Positions 1 to 6,450 of a DNA stretch of 13,552 bases are shown here, piece by piece. The notes below the pieces were generated by a model. That model was not told the DNA's origin, ran no database searches, and was given only the letters and a program-made list of their open reading frames with translations. Position 1 is the first letter of the stretch. Every line of letters starts with the position of its first letter. A program made the position numbers and the translations under genes. The stretch comes from Spirochaetia bacterium UBA2205 (GTDB lineage: Bacteria > Spirochaetota > UBA4802 > UB4802), in the NCBI GenBank assembly GCA_002328585.1, contig DCUV01000017.1, positions 1 through 13,552 on the forward strand. The letters are read 5' to 3'.

Positions 1-2
1 AC

Positions 3-101
3 TTTCTGCAGTTGGGAGACAGTTTTAGTGAACGGGTAAGACGTTTTTTACAGTATGAGGAGGCGTATCGCAAGCGCTATTCTATTGCACAGTGGGTATA
101 A
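3..101 (+). CDS. C-terminal tail of an unidentified upstream gene (partial)
   Basis: One frame is open from the left edge of the window to a TAA at 99-101. It gives 32 residues that begin FLQLGDSF and end SIAQWV. The tail is amphipathic and rich in Arg, Tyr and Glu, and it is not a membrane segment. I do not recognise the family. It lies on the same strand, 69 nt before the UbiX gene, so it may be the previous member of the menaquinone operon. In other futalosine organisms a UbiA-like prenyltransferase, a UbiD-like decarboxylase, MqnB or MqnD can occupy this place, but nothing in the tail identifies any of them. The two other forward frames stop early (TAG at 26-28, TAA at 37-39), which supports this frame. 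Confidence 0.55.
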   Translation, partial: FLQLGDSFSERVRRFLQYEEAYRKRYSIAQWV

Positions 102-135
102 AAAAGGGTCAGAGCATAAATACATCAATACTGTA

Positions 136-163
136 TTGCAAAATCCATTATATGTGATACAAT
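136..163 (+). promoter_or_regulatory. Possible internal promoter with extended -10 before the UbiX gene
   Basis: A -35-like TTGCAA (136-141) is followed after 16 nt by TACAAT (158-163). A TG lies one base upstream of the -10 (155-156), making an extended -10. Transcription would start close to 170, directly before the ATG at 171, so the message would be nearly leaderless. That agrees with the absence of a Shine-Dalgarno sequence before this gene. The -35 match is only 4 of 6. Confidence 0.35.
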
Positions 164-171
164 TAATCACA
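153..171. promoter_or_regulatory. Inverted repeat over the -10 and start codon of the UbiX gene
   Basis: TGTGAT (153-158) and ATCACA (166-171) are perfect 6-bp inverted arms separated by 7 nt. The last arm base is the A of the ATG start codon, and the repeat covers the proposed -10. The arms resemble CRP half-sites, but the spacing is 3 nt longer than the CRP consensus. It may be an operator for a dimeric regulator or an RNA hairpin at the start codon. No regulator gene for it is in the window. Confidence 0.35.
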
Positions 172-773
172 TGATAATCGTAGGTATAACAGGTGCAAGC
201 GGGGCACTATTAGGCATACGCTGTATTGAAGAGCTGGCATATCATAATAAACAAATTGCCGTTATCATATCCAGAAGCGCATGGCCTATCATACACCATG
301 AGATGCAAACAGATTGCACCTCGATTATAAGTATTGTTAAACAACGAAATATGCAACCGGAATTATTATGCAATATTATAGAGTATAGTCCTGATGATTT
401 TTTTGCACCTATAGCAAGTGGCAGTAATCAATTTGAAGCTACAATAGTTATACCATGCTCAATGAAAACAGTGGCTGCTATCACTCATGGCTATGCAGAT
501 AACCTCATTCACCGCGTTTGTGATATTGCACTTAAGGAAAAACGGCAGCTTGTCATCGTGCCCCGTGAAACCCCTTTGAGTGCACTGCATCTTTATAATC
601 TCTATACATTATCAATGTATGGGGCTTCAGTGGTAATGCCCATACCAGCTTTTTATAATTTTCCTGAAACTGTCGATGATGTAGTAAATTTTATCATAGG
701 CAGGGTATTTGATCAATTACATATCCAGCATAACCTTTATAGGCGATGGGATTATGACGAACATACACGATGA
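171..773 (+). CDS. ubiX: UbiX-type flavin prenyltransferase
   Basis: This enzyme family joins dimethylallyl phosphate to FMN, giving the prenyl-FMN cofactor of UbiD-type decarboxylases. In the futalosine pathway a UbiX/UbiD pair removes the carboxylate of the prenylated naphthoate. The 200-residue protein shows the flavin-binding N terminus VGITGASGALLG (residues 4-15), IPCSMKT with HGYADNLI downstream (94-113), PRETPLSALHL (131-141) and PAFY (159-162), all in family order, and its length is normal. The start at 171 gives the usual family N terminus, although no ribosome-binding site is visible. The 3' end overlaps the likely mqnE start by 20 nt, so the two are probably translationally coupled. 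The UbiD partner is not in the window. The family call is firm; its role in menaquinone synthesis is inferred from neighbours. Confidence 0.93.
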   Translation: MIIVGITGASGALLGIRCIEELAYHNKQIAVIISRSAWPIIHHEMQTDCTSIISIVKQRNMQPELLCNIIEYSPDDFFAPIASGSNQFEATIVIPCSMKTVAAITHGYADNLIHRVCDIALKEKRQLVIVPRETPLSALHLYNLYTLSMYGASVVMPIPAFYNFPETVDDVVNFIIGRVFDQLHIQHNLYRRWDYDEHTR

Positions 774-1839
774 AAAACTTGCCCTCATTTATAATAAAGT
801 TATTGCGGGAGTACCAGTCAGTACTGATGACGCATATACTATGCTAACCACCAATGATATCATGGGACTTGGCTTCATTGCCAACACAGTAAAAAAGGAA
901 ATGCATGGCAATATCATCTACTATGGTGTTAATATGAATCTCAATTACACCAATATATGTTTGCTGCGCTGTCCTTTATGTGCTTTCTCACGCGATAAGG
1001 ATGACCACGATGCCTATTGTTTATCACATGATGAGATAGTTAATAAAATAAAAAATGCTGCTGACATTGATGAGGTGCACATCGTTGGAGGAATACATCC
1101 CGATTTGCCTTTTTCATACTATGAAGAGATGATTGCATTGATAAAAGCTACCAGGCCCGATATTCACATAGTTGCTTTTACTGCTGTTGAATATGACCAT
1201 ATCGCAAAGAAATTTAATATTCCTCTTGATGAGCTATTCCAGCGATTGAAAAAAGCTGGAATTGATTCCATACCGGGGGGAGGTGCAGAAATACTTGCCA
1301 ATCATATCAGAACAACTATCGCCCCAAAAAAAATAAGTGGGCAACGCTGGCTGGATGTTATGGCGACAGCACATCGAAATGGAATGAAGAGCAATGCAAC
1401 CATGCTTTTTAATCATATCGAAGATACTGCTGATATTGTTGATCATATGTGCAAAATACGAGATCTGCAGAATACTACTGGTGGATTTAAAACCTTTGTG
1501 CCCCTGGTATTCCATGAAGAAAATACGGGGGTCAGAGCCAAACGGAAAGAACCAACTGGCTATGACCTCATTCGTATTTACGCTACTGCACGCATATTTC
1601 TTTATAACATACCGCATATTAAGGCATTGTGGATGTATGCTGGTGAAAAAATGGCACAGGTGTTAATGGAATGTGGCGTCGACGACATAGGTGCCACCTA
1701 TTATGATGAAAAGGTGGTTCACAGCGCAGGTGCAAAAACGCCTGCATGGGGGTCAGAGCCTTTTTTGCAGCATTTAATTTATGACGCTGGTTTTAAACCT
1801 GTGCGGGTTAATGCCAGCTATGAAGAAATAAAAAAATAA
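754..1839 (+). CDS. mqnE: Aminofutalosine synthase MqnE (radical SAM)
   Basis: MqnE adds the 5'-deoxyadenosyl radical of SAM to 3-[(1-carboxyvinyl)oxy]benzoate, giving 6-amino-6-deoxyfutalosine, the second committed step of the futalosine route. With the start at 754 the protein has 361 residues, normal for the family. A radical-SAM cluster motif CX3CX2C lies at Cys69, Cys73 and Cys76, followed by HIVGGIHPDLP, GIDSIPGGGAEIL, NATMLFNHIE and FVPLVFHEENT. The last motif and the GGGAEIL form separate it from MqnC. The frame is open up to a TTG at 709, but 754 is the first ATG and starts near the usual family N terminus. It overlaps the UbiX gene and is followed by mqnA after 12 nt. A G-rich 13-mer occurs twice inside the gene in different reading frames (see findings). 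Confidence 0.93.
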   Translation: MTNIHDEKLALIYNKVIAGVPVSTDDAYTMLTTNDIMGLGFIANTVKKEMHGNIIYYGVNMNLNYTNICLLRCPLCAFSRDKDDHDAYCLSHDEIVNKIKNAADIDEVHIVGGIHPDLPFSYYEEMIALIKATRPDIHIVAFTAVEYDHIAKKFNIPLDELFQRLKKAGIDSIPGGGAEILANHIRTTIAPKKISGQRWLDVMATAHRNGMKSNATMLFNHIEDTADIVDHMCKIRDLQNTTGGFKTFVPLVFHEENTGVRAKRKEPTGYDLIRIYATARIFLYNIPHIKALWMYAGEKMAQVLMECGVDDIGATYYDEKVVHSAGAKTPAWGSEPFLQHLIYDAGFKPVRVNASYEEIKK

Positions 1840-1851
1840 CAACGAGGTGCT

Positions 1852-2661
1852 ATGAAATTAGGGTATATCAATTATTTAAACTGCTATCCTTTTTACTTCC
1901 ACATGTTTGAAAAAAAACCACTTCCTGATGTTGAGGTTATTCCGGCATATCCAAGCCAGCTTAACGCAATGATTAAAGAAGGAAAGCTTGCAATGAGTCC
2001 AATATCTGCTGCAGCGTATGCAGAAGGCTATAACGATCTTGTGCTTTTGCCTGACTTCTGTTTGAGTTCGGTTGGGTATGTGCGCTCAGTCATACTGGTG
2101 AGCAAAAAACCTATTGAAAATTTAAACTACAGCACCGTTGGGTTATCGAGTGCATCGCAAACATCGGTAGTGCTGTTAAAAATTTTATTGCAAAAATATT
2201 ATGGGCTCGTCCCACACTATATTCCATCTGATCCTTATGCAACACTGCACGAGGTTGATGCCAAACTGGTTATTGGCAACGAGGCAATGATGCATGAAAC
2301 CGAACCGCTTCCCTATGTATATGACCTTGGCGATCTATGGCTCAACAAAACAGGATATCCTGTAGTATTTGCAGTATTTGCAGTCCGCAATGATGTACTG
2401 GATAGCAATGAAAAAACTATCAATGCAGTTTGCCAATCATATCAGACATCGCTTTTACAACTCAAGAATAATGCACCCGAATTAATTGCATGTGCCAGTC
2501 TTCGCTATCCTGATATAGCGTATGATATCGCAACATACTATACACTGCTTAAATTTGAGTTTGCAAGCCAGCTCAAAGAAGCTTTAATGTTTTATTTTTC
2601 CAGTGCTCATGAATTGGGCTTGCTGCCGTATATTCCTTCATTACAATTTTATGGGCGATAG
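1852..2661 (+). CDS. mqnA: Chorismate dehydratase MqnA
   Basis: MqnA dehydrates chorismate to 3-[(1-carboxyvinyl)oxy]benzoate, the entry step of futalosine-dependent menaquinone synthesis. The fold resembles a periplasmic binding protein, but there is no signal peptide, as expected for this cytoplasmic enzyme. Visible marks are YINYLNCYPF (residues 5-14), PSQLNAMIKEGKL (34-46), MSPISAAAYAE (48-58), SSVGYVRSVILVSK (72-85) and the Ser/Thr-rich LSSASQTSVVLLK (98-110). At 269 residues it has family length. The N terminus excludes the paralogue MqnD, whose start differs. GAGG at 1844-1847 lies just before the ATG. The gene lies between mqnE and mqnC, so two radical-SAM enzymes flank the enzyme that feeds them. 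Confidence 0.92.
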   Translation: MKLGYINYLNCYPFYFHMFEKKPLPDVEVIPAYPSQLNAMIKEGKLAMSPISAAAYAEGYNDLVLLPDFCLSSVGYVRSVILVSKKPIENLNYSTVGLSSASQTSVVLLKILLQKYYGLVPHYIPSDPYATLHEVDAKLVIGNEAMMHETEPLPYVYDLGDLWLNKTGYPVVFAVFAVRNDVLDSNEKTINAVCQSYQTSLLQLKNNAPELIACASLRYPDIAYDIATYYTLLKFEFASQLKEALMFYFSSAHELGLLPYIPSLQFYGR

Positions 2662-2670
2662 TTACTGTGC

Positions 2671-3741
2671 ATGAATACCATTGACTCAATAATCAATGCA
2701 GTATATAACAACAAGCGCCTGGAGCCTCATGAAGCCGTTTTACTTTTTCAATGCGATGTTGCTACTTTAGGAGTTATAGCCAATTATTGCAGAGAACAAA
2801 TAGTCCCCGGCAATGAGGTTGGCTTTGTTATAGACCGCATTATAAATTATTCTAATCGCTGTCAGGCTATGTGTAAATTTTGTGCATTCCATGCGCAAGC
2901 AGGGAAGGTACAGCCCTATGATCTAACGGTTGATGATATATTGCAAAAAATTGATGAGCTTGTACATATTGGGGGCACTCAGGTTATGCTGCAGGGAGGA
3001 TTGCACCCCGACTATACACTACATGATTATGTTGCCATGATAAAAACTATCAAACAGCATTATCCTGACATTTATCTCCATTCATTTTCACCATCAGAGA
3101 TAGTTCATATTACAAAGCGCAGCGGCAGCACTATTGATGCTATTATAGATACTTTACAACAGGCAGGGTTGGATTCAATCCCTGGCGCTTCAGATCTTCT
3201 GGTTGACGATATCCGTAAAAAGGTGAGTCCGCGCAAAGCTACAGTAGCACAGTGGTGCGAGGTAGTCCGTTCAATAAAAAAGCACGGTATGCACACAACA
3301 GCTACCATGACCTATGGAATGGGTGAAACAAAGCTTCAACGGATAGAGCATCTTTATATTATACGGAAAATGCAGGATGAAACAGGTTGTATTATGGCAT
3401 TTATCCCATGGTCATTTGCACCAAAGGGAACAAATATGGACACGATAATCCCTGCAACGGGGATTGATTATCTAAAAACTGTTGCTATTTCACGAATATT
3501 TCTGGACAATGTACCCTATTTACATGCGGGATGGCTAACTGAGGGGTTGGCTTTAGCACAGATAGCGCTGGCAATGGGTGCAAACGATATGGGTGGCATA
3601 TTGATGGAAGAGAAGGTTGTAAAAGCTACCGGTATAACAACCACAACAAATATACCACAGTTGTGCGATATTATCATCAATGCCGGTAAAATCCCGGTTC
3701 ACAGGGATTCCATGTATACTGTGCTGCGGAGAATGGTATGA
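2671..3741 (+). CDS. mqnC: Dehypoxanthine futalosine cyclase MqnC (radical SAM)
   Basis: MqnC uses a SAM-derived radical to close dehypoxanthine futalosine into its cyclic (spiro) form, the substrate of MqnD. The 356-residue protein has the cluster motif CX3CX2C at Cys64, Cys68 and Cys71 (CQAMCKFCAF), then MLQGGLHPDY, HSFSPSEI, GLDSIPGASDLL, TATMTYGMGET and FIPWSFAPKGT. These are MqnC rather than MqnE signatures, notably the IPGASDLL and PWSF forms. It begins 9 nt after mqnA and its stop overlaps the next start in an ATGA, so coupling with the methyltransferase gene is likely. No strong ribosome-binding site precedes the ATG; re-initiation from mqnA may serve. MqnE and MqnC are related enzymes, so the pair could descend from an old duplication. 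Confidence 0.93.
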   Translation: MNTIDSIINAVYNNKRLEPHEAVLLFQCDVATLGVIANYCREQIVPGNEVGFVIDRIINYSNRCQAMCKFCAFHAQAGKVQPYDLTVDDILQKIDELVHIGGTQVMLQGGLHPDYTLHDYVAMIKTIKQHYPDIYLHSFSPSEIVHITKRSGSTIDAIIDTLQQAGLDSIPGASDLLVDDIRKKVSPRKATVAQWCEVVRSIKKHGMHTTATMTYGMGETKLQRIEHLYIIRKMQDETGCIMAFIPWSFAPKGTNMDTIIPATGIDYLKTVAISRIFLDNVPYLHAGWLTEGLALAQIALAMGANDMGGILMEEKVVKATGITTTTNIPQLCDIIINAGKIPVHRDSMYTVLRRMV

Positions 3742-4514
3742 GATACATCATTGATAACAAAAATCCCAACGCTCGTAAGCAACAAATCAGGACCATGTTT
3801 GATTCAATTGTCGAAGGTTACGATAGGGCAAACAGGATTTTATCATTAGGGATTGATAAAATCTGGCGTAAAAAAATGATTCATCAAATTGATTGCAAGT
3901 CAAACGATGTTGTTCTGGATGTTTGCTGTGGAACAGGTGACCTGTCAAAACTTATCCGCAGTACAGGGGCAAGGGTCATATCATTAGACTTTTCATCTGC
4001 CATGATTAAAAAAGGTATAAAGAATGGGAATATAGATGACATGGCAGCAGTAGCTGATGCTTCAAGACTTCCGTTTAAAGAAGCAACATTTACCAGGGTA
4101 TGTGTATCCTTTGGTATACGCAATATTCCGGATATTGATATATTTTTGGGTGAAGTATTCAGAGTGTTACAACCCGGAGGGATGTTTGTTGCATTAGAGT
4201 TTACCCGTCCACGTAATACTGTTGTGCGATTACTCTATTTTTTATATCTCTATACATTCCTGCCTATTATTGGAGGAATTATAGCAGGGAACATAAAAGC
4301 ATATCGCTATCTATCTAAGACCATCCATACATTCATTGATCCGCCATCATTACTGGCAATTCAGGAAAAACATGGTTTTATTGAAATAAAGTGTAATTCC
4401 ATGACACTGAGTATTGTTACCGCATATTCAAGTATAAAACCAAAGTCACTATCATCGCCTTTAAGTTTACAGCATTTAAACCGCTTACAGCACAATAGGG
4501 TGATAATACATTAG
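3738..4514 (+). CDS. ubiE: Demethylmenaquinone methyltransferase (MenG/UbiE family)
   Basis: This SAM-dependent methyltransferase adds the C-methyl group to demethylmenaquinone, the last step of the pathway. The 258 residues show the family N terminus FDSIVEGYDRANRILSLGID (21-40), the SAM-binding DVCCGTGD (61-68), the acidic SLDFS after strand 2, the FGIRNIPD motif (125-132) and ALEFTRP (152-158). A hydrophobic stretch (about 163-184) probably lies against the membrane or the isoprenoid chain, as in homologues. About 25 polar residues after LSIVTAYSS extend past the usual end and look unconserved. The ATG is inside the ATGA overlap with mqnC. It is the last gene of the operon; a weak hairpin lies just after the stop. 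The symbol menG would be equally correct. Confidence 0.92.
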   Translation: MRYIIDNKNPNARKQQIRTMFDSIVEGYDRANRILSLGIDKIWRKKMIHQIDCKSNDVVLDVCCGTGDLSKLIRSTGARVISLDFSSAMIKKGIKNGNIDDMAAVADASRLPFKEATFTRVCVSFGIRNIPDIDIFLGEVFRVLQPGGMFVALEFTRPRNTVVRLLYFLYLYTFLPIIGGIIAGNIKAYRYLSKTIHTFIDPPSLLAIQEKHGFIEIKCNSMTLSIVTAYSSIKPKSLSSPLSLQHLNRLQHNRVIIH

Positions 4515-4586
4515 ATACTAATGATTTTTAATCAGTATTATTTCTCAGTAACCATTCAACAGGTAGGTGAAGTTTAGAAATTAGCA

Positions 4587-5237
4587 TCAAAATGTTTTGA
4601 ATATCATACCAATTTCAAGTTGATAGGTATAAAGGTAATCACGCCAGCTTGTGTCTTCAATGACATTGGTAAAGTAAAATTGACTATGTGGTGCTATATA
4701 AAAATAGGTAAAACGGTTCAATGCAAATACCAATCGCAACATTAATCCTGCTCCAAACTGATTATAATTGATAAATCTAATCCCATCGGTATTTTGATTT
4801 TTACTGCTCATGGTATTGTGGAAAATGTGCATGTAACTTAATCCATATAAGATATCAAAACGGATTTTATTGCCAAATGATGTTATTAAATATAACGGAA
4901 TTATCACGGCATGATTTTTTAATTGTATTTTTTCATCAGTACTATCATCAAATACCAATTCACTTTCAAGGTATGAATAGTTTATACCAGCGTGGATGCC
5001 AAAGCTATCTGTAAACATGTTTTCAAAAAATAACCCACCACCAGCCATAATACCCTGATTCCATGTAATATCCTTCCCATCATCCTTGCCACTTTTATGC
5101 CATACATCATCAGCTCCACCAGATAAAGAAAATCCAAAGGAATAATTTGAATAATTATTCTGTGCTATAGCCAGAGTAGATGATATAAAAACAACTATAA
5201 CACAAGTAACTATCAGCAAAATTTTTTGAAAAATCAT
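4587..5237 (-). CDS. Predicted outer-membrane beta-barrel protein
   Basis: The 216-residue product starts with a signal peptide: a short N region, a hydrophobic core (residues 6-20) and SSTLAIAQNN with a likely cut after AIA or AQ. The rest alternates polar and hydrophobic/aromatic residues, with barrel-like strands such as GIHAGINYSYLESELVF and FTYFYIAPHSQFYF, and it ends in Phe (IGMIFKTF), as many outer-membrane proteins do. This pattern fits a small 8-strand barrel, but I recognise no specific family and no function can be assigned. It starts 28 nt after the bactofilin stop on the same strand, so they are probably co-transcribed. The ribosome-binding site is weak (AGG near 5247). Cargo, pore or scaffold roles are all open. 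Confidence 0.75.
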   Translation of the reverse strand: MIFQKILLIVTCVIVVFISSTLAIAQNNYSNYSFGFSLSGGADDVWHKSGKDDGKDITWNQGIMAGGGLFFENMFTDSFGIHAGINYSYLESELVFDDSTDEKIQLKNHAVIIPLYLITSFGNKIRFDILYGLSYMHIFHNTMSSKNQNTDGIRFINYNQFGAGLMLRLVFALNRFTYFYIAPHSQFYFTNVIEDTSWRDYLYTYQLEIGMIFKTF

Positions 5238-5265
5238 GTTTTATCAGCCTATTGTGGGTTTTATA

Positions 5266-5616
5266 TTATTTTGGCATAATACAGGTGCCATTAAACTTTG
5301 CTCCATTTTCAACATACAGGTCAGGTGTTACAATGTCACCTGACATATTGCTGTGTTCAAAAATTTCAATAAGCTTTGTAGCTTTAATTTTACCCTGACA
5401 TTTGCCACTTATTGAAACAGTGGAAGCGGTAATTTCAGCACTTACCCTGGCTTCATCTCCTATGATAAGTGTGCCGTCAGTTTGAACCTTCCCTTCTAAA
5501 GAGCCTTTAATCTTTAATGATGATTTAAATTTTAATGTACCCCGGAATGAAATATCGCTTGCAATTACTGTAGCTATCTTATTTTCATCCTCTATAATTT
5601 CTTTTTGTTCTACCAT
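5266..5616 (-). CDS. Bactofilin (polymer-forming cytoskeletal protein)
   Basis: Bactofilins self-assemble without nucleotide into filaments built from a right-handed beta-helix and position envelope or cell-shape enzymes. The 116 residues are almost all bactofilin core: ATVIASDISFRGTLKFKSSL, then repeated short strands with Gly turns (IKGSLEGKV, GTLIIGDEARVSAEI, STVSISGKCQGKI, HSNMSGDIVTPDLYVENGAKFNG), ending TCIMPK. Length is normal for a small bactofilin with short tails. A strong GGAGGAG lies just upstream of the ATG. It is the first gene of a two-gene unit with the barrel protein downstream. Many bactofilins sit beside an M23 peptidase gene; here none is present, so the partner may be the envelope protein. 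The family call is firm, the role is inferred. Confidence 0.93.
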   Translation of the reverse strand: MVEQKEIIEDENKIATVIASDISFRGTLKFKSSLKIKGSLEGKVQTDGTLIIGDEARVSAEITASTVSISGKCQGKIKATKLIEIFEHSNMSGDIVTPDLYVENGAKFNGTCIMPK

Positions 5617-5650
5617 ATTGTCTCCTCCGAAAATAGAATTATCCTCTCAA

Positions 5651-5717
5651 TGTTATTCTGGGCGTTACTCGGAATCTGCTTTCGCCGTATTTGTCATTCT
5701 GTACTTGTTCTGGAATC
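5651..5717. repeat. Two tandem degenerate REP-like units
   Basis: Each unit reads TGTYATTCTG, about 10 variable bases, then GGAATC; the two copies begin 41 nt apart (5651 and 5692), and both landmarks keep the same 41-nt offset. Within each unit ATTCTG can pair, with G-T wobbles, with the GGAAT side, so each can form a small hairpin. The consensus resembles intergenic repeats of the TCATTCTGA...CAGAATC kind that I recall from diverse bacterial genomes. The copies are decayed. No transposase is nearby. Confidence 0.5.
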
Positions 5718-5762
5718 CAAATGACTGTTGCCAAATATATGTATCCCAATTTCTCAGGCATA

Positions 5763-5845
5763 ATGCTATCCATTGCAAACTCATTAAAAGTAAAATACTG
5801 TACTATTACTGCTGTAATGTCAATTCAATTTATCATGGATAGCAT
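5763..5845. repeat. 11-bp perfect inverted repeat around a 61-nt spacer
   Basis: ATGCTATCCAT (5763-5773) is the exact reverse complement of ATGGATAGCAT (5835-5845). The right arm is followed by a short T run (ATTTTT). The element sits between two divergent genes. It could be a tiny mobile-element remnant, a transcribed hairpin with a long loop, or a paired regulator site; the sequence does not decide between them. Confidence 0.45.
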
Positions 5846-5897
5846 ATTTTTAATAAAAAAGAAAAAAATTCTTGCATAAATCAATCACGGATTATAA

Positions 5898-5926
5898 TTG
5901 AGAGAAAATGTAATATACACTTTAAT
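5898..5926 (+). promoter_or_regulatory. Sigma70-type promoter for the YlbF-family gene
   Basis: TTGAGA (5898-5903, 5 of 6) and TTTAAT (5921-5926, 5 of 6) are separated by 17 nt. Transcription would start near 5933, leaving a leader of about 78 nt before the ATG at 6011. A second -10-like TATAAT at 5933-5938 has no matching -35. Confidence 0.5.
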
Positions 5927-6010
5927 GTATTGTATAATAAAACTACTCTATATAGATCAACAATTTTATCAAAAACTATTGAAGCAATAATAATGAAGGA
6001 GAAATATTGT

Positions 6011-6409
6011 ATGGAAGAAATTTTACAAAAAGCAAATGAATTAGGGCTAATGATTAAAGGCAGTGATATTTTTAAGCGGTATGAAGAATTGGTAAAAAAA
6101 ATTGAAGCTGATAGTAATGCACGCACATTGTTAGATGAATATATAAAAATGAGTGAAGATATATATAAGAAAGAATCATCAGGTGGTGTAGTTGAAGTTG
6201 AGGAAAAGCAAAAATTACAGGATTTAAGTCAGAAGGTATCGGAAAATCAGCTTATCAAGGAGTTTATTGCAACTCAGAGTTATTATGTTAATATGATGAT
6301 GCAGATTCAGAATGCCATTAGCAATCCAAAAGGTGATCCAATAGGGCCATCTAAAATAATAAAACCGGGTGCTGGAACTACAGGGAAGATAGTTACCGGT
6401 AATTTTTAA
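6011..6409 (+). CDS. YlbF/YmcA-family helical protein
   Basis: The 132 residues are almost wholly helical, with the YlbF-family pattern: an N-terminal helix EEILQKANELGLMIKGSD (2-19), then YEELVKKIEADSNARTLLDEY (24-44), a polar break SSGGVVEVEEK, and a helix pair KLQDLSQKVSENQLIKEF (68-85) and QSYYVNMMMQIQNAI (89-103). In Bacillus, YlbF and YmcA form the Y-complex, which tunes RNase Y; outside Firmicutes the role of relatives is unclear. A Pro/Gly-rich tail (106-132) is unlike the core. I chose 6011 because AAGGAG lies 9 nt before it; the in-frame ATG at 5993 has no such site. The gene has its own promoter and converges on the aminotransferase gene. Confidence 0.7.
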   Translation: MEEILQKANELGLMIKGSDIFKRYEELVKKIEADSNARTLLDEYIKMSEDIYKKESSGGVVEVEEKQKLQDLSQKVSENQLIKEFIATQSYYVNMMMQIQNAISNPKGDPIGPSKIIKPGAGTTGKIVTGNF

Positions 6410-6411
6410 CA

Positions 6412-6440
6412 GCAGAGACAACCATATTTGTCGTCTCTGC
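6412..6440. terminator. Hairpin between convergent genes, possible terminator
   Basis: GCAGAGAC (6412-6419) pairs perfectly with GTCTCTGC (6433-6440) around a 13-nt loop, 3 nt after the YlbF-family stop and before the aminotransferase 3' end. A T-rich but interrupted tract (GTTGTTATTAT) follows on the + strand; no T run follows on the - strand. An alternative pairing of ACAACCA (6418-6424) with TGGTTGT (6442-6448) competes. A weak terminator is likely, mainly for the + strand. Confidence 0.45.
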
Positions 6441-6450
6441 GTGGTTGTTA

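Larger units (their letters stand above)
5617..6010. other. Intergenic region with repeats and a promoter
   Basis: This 394-nt stretch separates the divergent bactofilin and YlbF-family genes. It holds two degenerate REP-like units (5651-5676 and 5692-5717), an 11-bp inverted repeat (5763-5773 with 5835-5845), and a sigma70-type promoter reading right (5898-5926). On the - strand a perfect TTGACA (bases 5818-5823) might be the -35 of the bactofilin gene, but no good -10 follows at normal spacing. Short forward open frames here lack ribosome-binding sites and resemble no protein, so I list no gene. Confidence 0.6.

Noticed and set aside
153..171. A CRP or FNR binding site before the UbiX gene
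   Set aside because: The arms look CRP-like, but the gap is 9 nt between TGTGA and TCACA instead of 6, so I keep only an unnamed inverted repeat.
4515..4538. Hairpin ATACT/AGTAT with inner GATT/AATC after the methyltransferase gene
   Set aside because: There is a 3-nt bulge, the stem is A/T-rich, and no continuous T run follows; too weak to list as a terminator, though it lies at the expected place between convergent genes.
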